From contig OX465107.1 of NCBI GenBank assembly GCA_949987565.1, positions 14,710,696-14,774,695 on the forward strand: DNA of 64,000 nucleotides. The letters run 5' to 3'. The stretch comes from Luidia sarsii. Taxonomy: Eukaryota; Echinodermata; Asteroidea; Paxillosida; Luidiidae. Of this stretch, positions 61,601 to 64,000 are shown one piece after another (position 1 is the first letter of the stretch; every line of letters starts with the position of its first letter). The notes under the pieces were generated by a model. The model did no database searches, was not told the DNA's origin, and worked only from the letters and a program-made list of their open reading frames with translations. The position numbers and the translations under genes are program-made.

Positions 61601-64000
61601 GGCAGTCAAATCTTTGAGTTGGTCGGCCACAACCGAGCGTACAGATTACGGTAAAGAATGTGGGGGGAATTCCAATGCCAGACCGACGACCGTTGGGCTG
61701 TGTGGCATGCAAAGACAATGTCCCTCGCGTGCTTTCAGCTGCAGCGCGATATCCCTCAATCCTCCACAGTAAAAGTCCCACAATTGCACAATTACTGCTG
61801 CTAATCTTGCAATTCATGTGGCAACTTGCGTCAAAAAGGGTCTTTGTACTGATTCGTCGCATAGTAAAGCAAATGGAGCTCCAAATTCGTAGGTCCCGGC
61901 GTTAAGTGGTTAAAGCAAGGTTTGACCAAAATAATTTACATTAATTACAATTTTTGGTTGCTAGGAATAGTGTGATAATTTCTCTCACTGCATGCAACAA
62001 GAATGCCTTCCTGTCTTTTGCCATGGTTATCGATCCATGCTGAGTCATTTTTCTTGATCTTTATCCAAGAATTTTTTCAGACTATTGAAAGGTGTTTTGT
62101 CGCCTTTGGCTTTCTGTCTATTACAGGAAAGATTTTGGCGGTCAGGTGAGATATCGTGACGGTCAGAATGTAGACATCCATCCTCCTCCAGCAGGCAGAC
62201 CAGTAGAATCCTCCTCCATCTACGAGGTAGGGAGTTCTGTCTTCATTCATTTACTTCTCATCTCAATAATCTAAAGACTGTCAAGATACAGCTACTTGAA
62301 CATTCTTCATCATAACGGTGTATTTGTCCATGCCATGTCACCCAAGTGCTGAGGCATTAAAAGGTAAAAGCTAAAAATGACATGTATAAGATTGAAAAAA
62401 GTTCACATGACTGAAGAACCAAGTGGAATGTTTGCAGTGACACCATGTAACACATCTCTTTTGAGATGGAGTGTTGCTCTGAAAAGAGCCTGTAGTTCAA
62501 TGTTTTGTGCAGTGTGTATACTGTCCCCGTTGTCAGGAGATAAGTTGGTGTTTGTTGGATGAGGAAGTGTGGTCCTGAGAAGATACCTGTTAGTAGAAAC
62601 TTGCCATTCTGCCCTGATCAGATGACAGCCATGATCATTTACACCGTGTTTTACACTTGATCCTGCGAGGGCGATCATCGTGCGATCAATGCGCGATCAA
62701 AGATGAACGTAAATGCTCCTGCGACCAGGAACGGATCCCCTTGATCCGATCCACCTCTCGGGAAGGATCTGATCCAGGTCGGATCCCGTGTGCGGGATCA
62801 ACGTTTGAGTGTAAACGTGACTTTGGTCCTTGTCAGAGGAAGTATGCAAGACTTGGGATAGGAGCGTGTTGATATTATAGACAAATTGTAAATCACTAAA
62901 ATTTAGGCATTGGAGGCCTCCACAGAAGACAGTGAATATAGAAACTACCCTGTATCAGTGCTGAAAATCAAAACATACAAATACGAACAAAGGCAATGAC
63001 AAGATTCAGCAACACAGGTCAGCCTGTACCACTGCAGGCTTTCCTCTGATTGGTCTTCCTTTCTTTCACTCTTTCAAAGAGGGTTTGCCCTACTCAGTAT
63101 ATGATTAAAAAGAGGATTAATCTAGAAATAGCATTAATCCTATTCAGTTCGAGGGAATTAGGCTGAATTATTCCAAAGAGTACGATTTAATTCTTTGTCA
63201 AATGAAAAAGTGTGAAGTAAAACTTCTTAGCAAGAGGGAACATCTAAAGAAATTATTAATTTAGTAATGATTAAGTAAAATTATGAATATTAATTAGTGA
63301 TCGAAGAGTATATTGATTTAAAACAAACCATTTTATTTTCACGAAATTTATAAAGAAAATTAAATTGAGGGGGCCTGAGGTGTTCGGTTTGCCATTCTCA
63401 GGCTGTCGAGGAGAATGTCCTGGGATCGAAACGTCGGGCCCCTTAAATTTTGAGAGTTGAATATTAAACACTTTGATCAGTATGAATTTTGTAACATTGA
63501 CATTATCACAAGGAAAATCAAAGTGTTTAAAATTTAATATTTATTTTGTAAATTAAATTAATTTTGTAAGGTAAATTAAAGCAGTGGACTCTAAACCCCA
63601 GAACAGTTTGAATCAATGTATTTGCTGTACCTGAGTCTCGTGATCCCATAAAAAGAGGCAAGCCCTCTCTGAATTACGTTCTCAACATCGCACAATCATA
63701 CCGGTATATTTCACGCTTTGTTGCGCATTTTTTGAGTTTCAATACTGTCCTTAGAAAGTCATTTGAAACCTGACGTCCTCTTTGTTGATTGCAGACCACT
63801 CTGAGCCCTCAAGGCCCTGTCACCTTCGAGAACCCCAACTATCCCACCGTTGCCATCGGTGCTATGGGCGGGCCCACACCCGCACAGGCCAAGGATAAAG
63901 AGGCGTCTTACAACCCTGCCCTCTACCAGCCTGGCTACGATGCCGAAGCCATACCACACAAGGGCGGCATACCGAGTGGCATGGAGCCTGTGTACGATGA
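16564..64000 (+). CDS. LRP2/megalin-like LDL-receptor-family endocytic receptor (41 exons, 3' end beyond window)
   Basis: This is a type I membrane receptor of the LDL-receptor family; relatives bind many ligands through LDLa modules, release them in endosomes through YWTD propellers, and are internalised through NPxY motifs. Approximate residue map: signal peptide 1-22; LDLa 1-8 at 23-358; two calcium-type EGF at 359-444; propeller 1 at 445-711; EGF then LDLa 9 from 712; LDLa 9-19 to 1190; EGF pair 1191-1273; propeller 2 at 1274-1563; EGF 1564-1608 and 1609-1651; Thr/Pro linker 1652-1699; transmembrane about 1702-1725; tail from 1726. All 41 exons join with matching phases and GT-AG sites, mostly phase 1-1 single-module exons as is typical of the family. 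Eleven LDLa before the last propeller, a single small EGF before the membrane and FENPNY in the tail favour LRP2 over LRP1, which has six juxtamembrane EGF. Human LRP2 is about 4655 residues, so this is a compact form. The 3' end is cut at 64000. Confidence 0.88.
17457..17832. mobile_element. TTAA-flanked MITE, ACTACACAACATTGGTC family, copy 1
   Basis: Left TTAA then AGCCACTACACAACATTGGT; right CCAATGTTGTGTAGGGGCC then TTAA. The interior carries GCACTGAAATATTTCTGTCC and TTGTATTTTGGGAGAAAAG, shared with the copies at 20777-21115 and 53988-54131. Noncoding. Confidence 0.8.
20777..21115. mobile_element. TTAA-flanked MITE, ACTACACAACATTGGTC family, copy 2
   Basis: Borders TTAA with CACCTACACAACATTGGT on the left and CCAATGTTGTGTAGGGGC on the right. 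The interior matches the copy at 17457. A second right end (CCCAATGTTGTGTAAGGAC) follows directly to about 21140, suggesting a nested or partial duplicate. Confidence 0.8.
22156..22321. mobile_element. Inverted-repeat element with GCGATTCACAATAT ends
   Basis: The left arm GCGATTCACAATAT, GAGCCCTCAAGAGTTTTC and AACGCATTGGCCAATC is mirrored at the right by GATTGGCCAATGCGTTGC, AACTCTTGAGGGCGCC and ATATTTGCGAATCGC. The arms are about 55 bp each. Confidence 0.75.
22677..23213. repeat. CT-rich microsatellite forming the polypyrimidine tract of LRP exon 2
   Basis: About 535 bp of CT with regularly spaced G (CTCTCTGTCTCT) that continues without a break into TTTCTCCCTCCAG, the acceptor of exon 2. Long Ser/Leu and Arg/Glu frames here are artefacts. 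Confidence 0.92.
23214..23327 (+). CDS. LRP exon 2: LDLa module 1
   Basis: Phase 1 in and out, 38 codons, donor GTAAGA. Cysteine pattern [13 protein letters not shown]...[10 protein letters not shown]...TDELNC. The usual D-G-S-D-E box is replaced by a longer NDNMATDE loop. Confidence 0.85.
23886..24052. repeat. Foldback element, GGCCTGACGTTTCGATCC family
   Basis: TTGCAAACTGCTTACTGACT, then TTTAGTGGGCCTGACGTTTC and GATCCTAGCAGGACC, followed after a loop of a few bases by the reverse complement ending GGCCCACTAAATTTTGAG. The right outer end is missing. Confidence 0.85.
24132..24272 (+). CDS. LRP exon 3: LDLa module 2
   Basis: Phase 1 in and out, 47 codons, acceptor TGACCTTCAG, donor GTAAGT. 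The calcium box [19 protein letters not shown] is canonical. The loop between the first cysteines is longer than usual ([12 protein letters not shown]). Confidence 0.9.
24301..24704. mobile_element. Harbinger-like MITE with AGCCGCGTTT ends
   Basis: Borders TTAAGCCGCGTTTCC and GAAAACGCAGCTTAA. The interior has repeated GGTTACTTTxACC and AAGTCCAGTGGAAATG motifs. Related in style to the AGCCGTGTTCGCATTGGAC family and to 39039-39560. Confidence 0.65.
25840..25965 (+). CDS. LRP exon 4: LDLa module 3
   Basis: Phase 1 in and out, 42 codons, acceptor CTGTTGCAG, donor GTGAGT. Pattern [17 protein letters not shown] then [19 protein letters not shown]. The first calcium ligand of the box is Asn, not Asp (CNGISEC). 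Confidence 0.88.
26383..26520 (+). CDS. LRP exon 5: LDLa module 4
   Basis: Phase 1 in and out, 46 codons, acceptor TCTTCTCAG, donor GTGAGT. Pattern [20 protein letters not shown] then [15 protein letters not shown], a full calcium box. Confidence 0.9.
26918..27372. mobile_element. MITE, CACTATGAACATCTAAACC family, copy 1
   Basis: Left CACTATGAACATCTAAACCG; right GGTTAAGATGTTTATAGTG. The interior has TCACTGTGAAA motifs and CTCCAGCCTTTAGGGATGG. Two more copies lie in introns of the same gene. Confidence 0.75.
27437..27571 (+). CDS. LRP exon 6: LDLa module 5, degenerate calcium box
   Basis: Phase 1 in and out, 45 codons, acceptor TTTGGCAG, donor GTAAAT. Six cysteines are present ([29 protein letters not shown]). 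The D-x-S-D-E part reads [10 protein letters not shown], so the calcium site lacks its usual Ser-Asp-Glu and may be weak. Confidence 0.85.
27848..28272. repeat. Tandem duplication inside LRP intron 6
   Basis: TTTATTTTCCAGTACGAGTG and AAATCAGCTACAGGCTG, ending GTGTGGCACATGTACTCACT, occur twice (about 27866-27984 and 28139-28270). The second copy has a 25-30 bp insertion after the first shared segment. Confidence 0.75.
28694..28819 (+). CDS. LRP exon 7: LDLa module 6
   Basis: Phase 1 in and out, 42 codons, acceptor TTGTGTTAG, donor GTAAGT. Pattern [19 protein letters not shown] then [18 protein letters not shown] with a full calcium box. A minisatellite begins at the donor. Confidence 0.9.
28820..30955. 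repeat. 22-25 bp minisatellite filling LRP intron 7
   Basis: About 2.1 kb of units such as CAGTCACATCACTACAACAC with CATTA, CA or CACA endings, plus variants (CTGCAATACC). The array begins at the donor of exon 7 (TGCAGTAAGTCACATCAC) and ends about 70 bp before exon 8. Open frames encoding His/Tyr/Asn/Thr repeats arise from the array. Confidence 0.95.
31028..31144 (+). CDS. LRP exon 8: LDLa module 7
   Basis: Phase 1 in and out, 39 codons, acceptor CCGTGACAG, donor GTAAGT. Pattern [17 protein letters not shown] then [17 protein letters not shown]. The frame is also open upstream into the minisatellite. Confidence 0.9.
31304..31414 (+). CDS. LRP exon 9: LDLa module 8
   Basis: Phase 1 in and out, 37 codons, acceptor TGTCTGAACAG, donor GTGAGT. 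Pattern [17 protein letters not shown] then [18 protein letters not shown]. Last module of the first cluster. Confidence 0.9.
31488..32066. mobile_element. Full-length foldback MITE, GGCCTGACGTTTCGATCC family
   Basis: Arms of roughly 150 bp: the left arm starts AATATACAAAAATTTTGC, AAACTGCTTACTGACTAAA, and runs to GTACATGTACACGAAGG. The right arm is its reverse complement and ends CTGTAAGCGGTTTGCAACAT. About 270 bp of non-repeated interior separates them. It has no transposase. This is the most complete copy in the window. Confidence 0.85.
32464..32589 (+). CDS. LRP exon 10: EGF module
   Basis: Phase 1 in and out, 42 codons, acceptor TTTTTAACAG, donor [22 protein letters not shown] then [18 protein letters not shown], a calcium-binding type EGF. 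Confidence 0.88.
33237..33706. mobile_element. MITE, CACTATGAACATCTAAACC family, copy 2
   Basis: Left CACTATGAACATCTAAACCG and TGAAAATGTCATTT; right AAATGACATTTTCACCC and AGTTTAGATGTTCATAGTG. Inverted arms of about 45 bp. Confidence 0.8.
33847..33978 (+). CDS. LRP exon 11: calcium-type EGF module
   Basis: Phase 1 in and out, 44 codons, acceptor TTTGTTACAG, donor [24 protein letters not shown] then [12 protein letters not shown], the usual EGF directly before a YWTD propeller. Confidence 0.9.
34398..35140. repeat. 63-bp composite triplet array in LRP intron 11
   Basis: Eight or so units of 63 bp built from GCT, GTT, ACT, GTG, ATT/ATC and CAT triplets, ending in pure GCTGCTGTT. The plus strand translates as Ala/Val and the minus strand as Ser/Asn over more than 200 codons; both are artefacts of the triplet structure. 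Confidence 0.93.
35177..35444 (+). CDS. LRP exon 12: propeller 1, blades 1-2
   Basis: Phase 1 in, phase 2 out, acceptor GAATTGCAG, donor GTAAGA. Starts [17 protein letters not shown], the standard opening of an LRP propeller, then [31 protein letters not shown] and [11 protein letters not shown]. Confidence 0.92.
35885..36117 (+). pseudogene. Unidentified coding-like relic in LRP intron 12
   Basis: A 74-codon frame contains [37 protein letters not shown] and [13 protein letters not shown] before a stop. Composition looks like real protein rather than random sequence, and no family was recognised. It could be a retroelement gag fragment. It has no splice connection to the LRP gene. Confidence 0.3.
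36299..36427 (+). CDS. LRP exon 13: propeller 1, blade 3
   Basis: Phase 2 in and out, acceptor CACGTGATAG, donor [25 protein letters not shown] then [12 protein letters not shown]. The polypyrimidine tract is CTCCCTCTCTACC about 25 nt upstream. Confidence 0.88.
36640..37320. repeat. VNTR with 137-bp higher-order unit in LRP intron 13
   Basis: Repeated CTTGATATAAACAC, CATACCATCAATC and CATGGGTACC segments. CACTATACCATCAATCTTC starts at 36834 and again at 36971, giving a 137-bp period, with shorter diverged units on both sides. Confidence 0.85.
37411..37581 (+). CDS. LRP exon 14: propeller 1, blades 4-5
   Basis: Phase 2 in and out, acceptor CCTTCCTCAG, donor [44 protein letters not shown]. 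Two YWTD-type motifs. Confidence 0.92.
38059..38291 (+). CDS. LRP exon 15: propeller 1, blade 6 and closure
   Basis: Phase 2 in, phase 1 out, acceptor CTCCATAG, donor [24 protein letters not shown], then [16 protein letters not shown], the conserved sequence that leads into the EGF closing a propeller. Confidence 0.92.
38440..38650. repeat. Degenerate GGCCTGACGTTTCGATCC family copy
   Basis: AAGGCTCTACTACATG, AGATCGAAATGCGAGGCC and, at the right, TCAGTAAGTAGTTTGCAACA, the outer end of the family. Strongly decayed. Confidence 0.55.
38767..38924 (+). CDS. LRP exon 16: EGF module and first half of LDLa 9
   Basis: Phase 1 in, phase 0 out, acceptor GCTTCCAG, donor [24 protein letters not shown] to GYMC is the EGF that caps propeller 1. 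[13 protein letters not shown] then starts an LDLa module that continues in the next exon. Confidence 0.85.
39039..39560. mobile_element. Harbinger-like MITE with AGCCGC ends
   Basis: Left AGCCGCATTTGCTGTGG, right GAACTGCGGCT. Internal TTTTCCCATTCTAAGTCCAG and GGTAACTTTCACTGAG match the style of 24301-24704. Noncoding. Confidence 0.6.
39834..39969. repeat. Telomere-like interstitial repeat (TTAGGG/TTAGGA)
   Basis: About 135 bp of GGATTA and GGGTTA hexamers with a few irregular units (TTAAGG, GGGTTTG). Lies in the intron that splits LDLa 9. Confidence 0.85.
40164..40236 (+). CDS. LRP exon 17: second half of LDLa 9
   Basis: Phase 0 in, phase 1 out, 73 nt, acceptor TTCACGCCAG, donor [26 protein letters not shown] then PQNC completes the module begun in exon 16. 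The exon pair is the only LDLa split internally by an intron. Confidence 0.85.
40503..40578 (+). repeat. tRNA-like SINE remnant
   Basis: GGATAGCTTAGATGGTAAG fits an A box and D arm; CTCGGGTCCAAGTCCTGG fits a decayed B box and T arm. The middle CTGGTACCGGTACGCACCAG forms a stem. Spacing is tRNA-like but the B box is mutated. Confidence 0.45.
40719..40847 (+). CDS. LRP exon 18: LDLa module 10
   Basis: Phase 1 in and out, 43 codons, acceptor TGATTTGTAG, donor [22 protein letters not shown] then [20 protein letters not shown]. Confidence 0.9.
41628..41753 (+). CDS. LRP exon 19: LDLa module 11
   Basis: Phase 1 in and out, 42 codons, acceptor CCTTGTACAG, donor [24 protein letters not shown] then [19 protein letters not shown]. 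The donor is weaker than its neighbours. Confidence 0.88.
41818..42160 (-). pseudogene. Non-LTR retrotransposon C-terminal fragment
   Basis: A minus-strand frame (41850-42143) reads [39 protein letters not shown], then HLLRCPLL. The pattern LNRLRTGVGR..L.KWG...C.CG..EQT..H....CP is common downstream of the reverse transcriptase in jockey/CR1-like elements of marine invertebrates. No reverse transcriptase remains. Confidence 0.7.
42534..42656 (+). CDS. LRP exon 20: LDLa module 12
   Basis: Phase 1 in and out, 41 codons, acceptor TTTTCCCCCAG, donor [24 protein letters not shown] then [19 protein letters not shown]. Confidence 0.9.
43151..43270 (+). CDS. LRP exon 21: LDLa module 13
   Basis: Phase 1 in and out, 40 codons, acceptor TCCATTCTAG, donor [24 protein letters not shown] then [18 protein letters not shown] foldback element begins 18 nt after the donor. 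Confidence 0.9.
43288..43662. mobile_element. MITE, CACTATGAACATCTAAACC family, copy 3
   Basis: Left CACTATGAACATCTGAAC and GTGAAAATGTAATTC; right AATGACATTTTCACCCC and ATTTAGATGTTCATAGTG. It has a shorter left half than copies 1 and 2 and starts 18 nt after the donor of LRP exon 21. Confidence 0.78.
44058..44180 (+). CDS. LRP exon 22: LDLa module 14
   Basis: Phase 1 in and out, 41 codons, acceptor TTTGTTTGCAG, donor [25 protein letters not shown] then [18 protein letters not shown]. Confidence 0.9.
45313..45435 (+). CDS. LRP exon 23: LDLa module 15
   Basis: Phase 1 in and out, 41 codons, acceptor ACTCCTCAG, donor [25 protein letters not shown] then [18 protein letters not shown]. The final cysteine codon TGT is split T/GT across the next intron. 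Confidence 0.88.
45452..45620. repeat. Foldback element, GGCCTGACGTTTCGATCC family
   Basis: Left arm truncated (GAGTGGGACTGACGTTTC), short loop, full right arm GAGAAAGGTCCTGCTAGGAT then CGAAACGTCAGGCCCAC and CAGTAAGCAGTTTGCAAC. Begins 17 nt after the donor of LRP exon 23. Confidence 0.85.
45772..45885 (+). CDS. LRP exon 24: LDLa module 16
   Basis: Phase 1 in and out, 38 codons, acceptor GATTTTTCAG, donor [24 protein letters not shown] then [16 protein letters not shown]. Confidence 0.88.
46090..46344. mobile_element. MITE with CAGGCATGCAACTTTT ends, copy 2
   Basis: Same ends as 1909-2320 (CAGGCATGCAACTTTTCC and AAGAGTTGCATGCCTG). Flanks AGATAA and AGATAG agree at five of six bases. The interior keeps CCGCGGATTTCC and GGGCTTCGTGCTTCG. 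Confidence 0.78.
46695..46862. repeat. Foldback element, GTGAGTGTGGTTC family
   Basis: TTGCTCTTTTCTGAGTGAGT then GTGGTTC, mirrored by GAACCACACTCACTCAGAAA then AGAGCAA. The interior has TCGACGTTTC and its mirror. Relatives at 49264-49498, 61115-61210 and part of 23540-23660. Confidence 0.7.
47266..47382 (+). CDS. LRP exon 25: LDLa module 17
   Basis: Phase 1 in and out, 39 codons, acceptor GCCCCTGCAG, donor [22 protein letters not shown] then [19 protein letters not shown]. Confidence 0.9.
47405..47580. repeat. Foldback element, GGCCTGACGTTTCGATCC family
   Basis: TTTTGATCCTAGCAGGACC, then AAAGGTCCTGCTAGGATC and AAAACATCAGGCC, with outer end AAGCAGTTTGCAACA. Starts about 22 nt after the donor of LRP exon 25. 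Confidence 0.75.
48748..48861 (+). CDS. LRP exon 26: LDLa module 18
   Basis: Phase 1 in and out, 38 codons, acceptor TCCTTTCAG, donor [24 protein letters not shown] then [16 protein letters not shown], with the final cysteine codon split T/GT. Confidence 0.88.
48889..49040. repeat. GTCATTTGTGTCATCTAGT minisatellite
   Basis: About 150 bp of units built from GTCATTTGTGTCATCTAGT and GTCATTTAGT, close to the donor of LRP exon 26. Confidence 0.85.
49264..49498. repeat. Foldback element, GTGAGTxGTGGTTC family
   Basis: GCGGTGACACCATGTAAATT, CTCTTTTGTGAGTAGTTG and GGTTCTGAAAAGAACC, mirrored by GGTTCTTTTCAGAACC, CTCACAAAAGAG and GTCTCCGCAAACC. The interior holds inverted AGTGTACTCTG segments. Confidence 0.75.
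49825..49941 (+). CDS. LRP exon 27: LDLa module 19
   Basis: Phase 1 in and out, 39 codons, acceptor CTCTTTAAAG, donor [24 protein letters not shown] then [16 protein letters not shown]. One calcium ligand is replaced by Tyr (QYGTDE). Confidence 0.87.
50088..50431. mobile_element. 344-bp Harbinger-like MITE, copy B (inverted)
   Basis: The reverse complement of 4050-4393 with only a few substitutions and the same length. The right flank is TAA; the left flank is AAA. It lies in the intron after LDLa 19. Confidence 0.82.
50637..50798. mobile_element. MITE with GGGGCCGATTTCAC ends
   Basis: GGGGCCGATTTCACTAATG and TTGCGATCATC on the left are mirrored by GATGATCGCG, GTTAGTGAAATCGGCCCC on the right; the arms continue inward with AAATGCCAAA and TTTGGCATTT. 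Confidence 0.78.
50904..51370. mobile_element. Harbinger-like MITE, divergent copy C
   Basis: Left AGGCGTGTTCGCATGGGACT, right AGTCCCGTGCGAACAGCCCT, with TTA on both sides. The interior shares CCGTGGCTGAGC and CTCGCGGTAACTT with copies A and B, with an unrelated segment (about 50940-51170) inserted. Confidence 0.72.
51477..51590 (+). CDS. LRP exon 28: EGF module
   Basis: Phase 1 in and out, 38 codons, acceptor TTATCATCAG, donor [25 protein letters not shown] then [15 protein letters not shown]. Confidence 0.87.
52030..52200. repeat. Degenerate GGCCTGACGTTTCGATCC family copy
   Basis: CATGAAGGGCCGGAGATTCC, GCTAGCAGGACCTCCTAGG and AAGCAGTCTGTGACATTTTT keep the family order but are decayed. Ends just before the acceptor of LRP exon 29. 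Confidence 0.55.
52219..52353 (+). CDS. LRP exon 29: calcium-type EGF module
   Basis: Phase 1 in and out, 45 codons, acceptor TTCCCTCAG, donor [35 protein letters not shown], then RGLNCKAE. Typical module before a propeller. Confidence 0.9.
52706..52834 (+). CDS. LRP exon 30: propeller 2, opening blade
   Basis: Phase 1 in and out, acceptor TTAACCTCAG, donor [24 protein letters not shown] then [18 protein letters not shown], in the position of the FLLFAN...IRKL opening. Confidence 0.82.
53077..53191. mobile_element. Short element with TGTCACCGAGT inverted ends
   Basis: TGTCACCGAGTGCACCAAGA and CGACGAGACG at the left; CGTCTTTCTTGGCGTACTCG and GTGACA at the right. The arms are about 26 bp. It sits in LRP intron 30. 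Confidence 0.65.
53284..53425 (+). CDS. LRP exon 31: propeller 2, blades 1-2
   Basis: Phase 1 in, phase 2 out, acceptor CTCCCCCACAG, donor [24 protein letters not shown] then [12 protein letters not shown]. Order and spacing resemble the last propeller of LRP2 (IKRA ... PDGIAVDWVG). Confidence 0.87.
53734..53910 (+). CDS. LRP exon 32: propeller 2, blade with RRRR insertion
   Basis: Phase 2 in and out, acceptor CCTCTTCAAAG, donor [25 protein letters not shown] is followed by [14 protein letters not shown] and [10 protein letters not shown]. The basic run is at 53780-53791. The family normally has a short EVAxLDG segment there, so this blade carries an insertion. IAVNPRLG matches LRP2 (IAVNPKLG). 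Confidence 0.85.
53988..54131. repeat. Truncated TTAA-type MITE, ACTACACAACATTGGTC family
   Basis: CTCCCAAAATACAACATTTT, AGAAATATTTCAGTGCGAGG and CCAATGTTGTGTAGGGGC then TTTAAG match the end of copies at 17457 and 20777 (one orientation only). One end is missing. Confidence 0.7.
54491..54726 (+). CDS. LRP exon 33: propeller 2, blades 4-5
   Basis: Phase 2 in, phase 1 out, acceptor CTTCCTCTTAG, donor [62 protein letters not shown]2 has closely similar segments (WMNG, PTGL.IDY..NDR). Confidence 0.9.
54850..55979. mobile_element. 1.13-kb MITE-like element with internal 92-bp tandem repeats
   Basis: Left GGGGCTGATTTCACAAAGCG and right TTTGTGAAATCGGCCCC are inverted repeats. Subterminal AAGACTAGTCCTA and TAGGACTAGT motifs recur in both orientations. 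The middle holds five 92-bp repeats (55049-55505). It has no transposase. Confidence 0.78.
55049..55505. repeat. Five 92-bp tandem repeats
   Basis: Units start GAATTTGTGTAATAAACTC at 55049, 55141, 55233, 55325 and 55417, and each holds CACTTTCCATGAATCATGG and TTATGCTTTTGTTCG. Copies differ by only a few bases, so the amplification looks recent. Confidence 0.92.
55980..56250. repeat. 13-bp tandem array, GGGATCAGATTCC
   Basis: About 20 units alternating GGGATCAGATTCC and GGGATCAGATCCC, many locally palindromic. One and a half further units (GGATCAGATTCCGGGATC) lie at 54830-54847, on the other side of the 1.13-kb element. Confidence 0.92.
56571..56756 (+). CDS. LRP exon 34: propeller 2, last blade
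   Basis: Phase 1 in and out with acceptor CCTCACTAG, donor [60 protein letters not shown] corresponds to NPYSLDIF of LRP2. An alternative in-frame acceptor ending at 56537 would add 11 residues; the shorter form fits family spacing better. Confidence 0.82.
57309..57443 (+). CDS. LRP exon 35: EGF module after propeller 2
   Basis: Phase 1 in and out, 45 codons, acceptor TGTTTTGCAG, donor [22 protein letters not shown] then [16 protein letters not shown]. The long Lys-rich loop [10 protein letters not shown] between cysteines is unusual. Confidence 0.87.
57661..57694. repeat. (TGAC)n microsatellite
   Basis: About eight TGAC units. Confidence 0.9.
57858..57924 (+). CDS. LRP exon 36: juxtamembrane EGF, first half
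   Basis: Phase 1 in, phase 2 out, 67 nt, acceptor CTCCTTCAG, donor [24 protein letters not shown], the start of a laminin/EGF-2-like module similar to CRCMHGGNC of LRP2. Confidence 0.85.
58496..58557 (+). CDS. LRP exon 37: juxtamembrane EGF, second half
   Basis: Phase 2 in, phase 1 out, 62 nt, acceptor TTTCTTTAG, donor [23 protein letters not shown] completes the EGF begun in exon 36 (YTGxxC motif). Confidence 0.85.
58558..59619 (+). other. LRP intron 37
   Basis: 1.06 kb between the last EGF exon and the Thr/Pro linker exon. A/T-rich; no exon, transposable element or RNA gene could be supported. Confidence 0.6.
59620..59763 (+). CDS. LRP exon 38: Thr/Pro-rich extracellular linker
   Basis: Phase 1 in and out, 48 codons, acceptor CTTCCCTCAG, donor GTAATA. 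Repeats such as [19 protein letters not shown], then [11 protein letters not shown]. It resembles the O-glycosylated stalk of LDLR/VLDLR. The repeat is visible at DNA level as ACATTACCCAC units. Confidence 0.8.
59764..60766 (+). other. LRP intron 38
   Basis: 1.0 kb before the transmembrane exon. No coding signal or repeat of note was found; open frames on both strands are short and domain-free. Confidence 0.6.
60767..60857 (+). CDS. LRP exon 39: transmembrane helix
   Basis: Phase 1 in, phase 2 out, acceptor TTTTCCAG, donor [26 protein letters not shown] followed by the stop-transfer KKRR. Single-pass type I topology. Confidence 0.9.
61115..61250. repeat. Foldback element, GTGTGTGGTTC family
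   Basis: GGTGACACCTAAAATATCTT, TTGTGTGTATGTGTGGTTC and the mirror GAGCCACACATACTCAC, AAAAGAGATATTTTAC, ATGGTGTCATTGC. The loop is only a few bases. Confidence 0.75.
61299..61913. mobile_element. TTAA-flanked DNA transposon remnant, copy 2
   Basis: TTAACCACTTCGCGCCG at the left and CGGCGTTAAGTGGTTAA at the right. The interior is the reverse complement of much of 8889-9486. A plus-strand frame has [19 protein letters not shown], matching the minus-strand frame of copy 1. Remnant, not autonomous. Confidence 0.75.
62127..62226 (+). CDS. LRP exon 40: cytoplasmic tail, membrane-proximal part
   Basis: Phase 2 in, phase 0 out, acceptor TCTATTACAG, donor [22 protein letters not shown], then [17 protein letters not shown]. 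Contains a Pro run and a Ser/Tyr stretch; no NPxY here. Confidence 0.85.
62642..62822. repeat. Inverted-repeat element with CACCGTGTTTTACAC ends
   Basis: CACCGTGTTTTACACTTGAT at the left, GTTTGAGTGTAAACGTG at the right; the interior is rich in GATC (GATCATCGTGCGATCAA, GGATCCCGTGTGCGGGATC). Imperfect arms. Confidence 0.55.
63367..63460. repeat. Diverged foldback, GGCCTGACGTTTCGATCC family
   Basis: TTGAGGGGGCCTGAGGTG and CATTCTC at the left; GAGAATGTCCTGGGATCG and AAACGTCGGGCCCCTTAAA at the right. A short hairpin with altered centre. Confidence 0.6.
63795..64000 (+). CDS. LRP exon 41 (partial): cytoplasmic tail with FxNPxY motif
   Basis: Phase 0 in, acceptor GTTGATTGCAG; open to the window end with no stop. 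[16 protein letters not shown] holds the FxNPxY clathrin/PTB-adaptor motif, of the FENPxY form found in LRP2. [10 protein letters not shown] and MEPVYD follow; NPALY is NPxxY, so it is not a second canonical motif. Confidence 0.9.

Noticed and set aside
16564..64000. Assignment as LRP1
   Set aside because: LRP1 has six EGF repeats before the membrane and NPTY/NPVY tail motifs; here there is one short EGF, an FENPxY motif and propeller 2 segments closer to LRP2. The call is kept as LRP2-like without a symbol.
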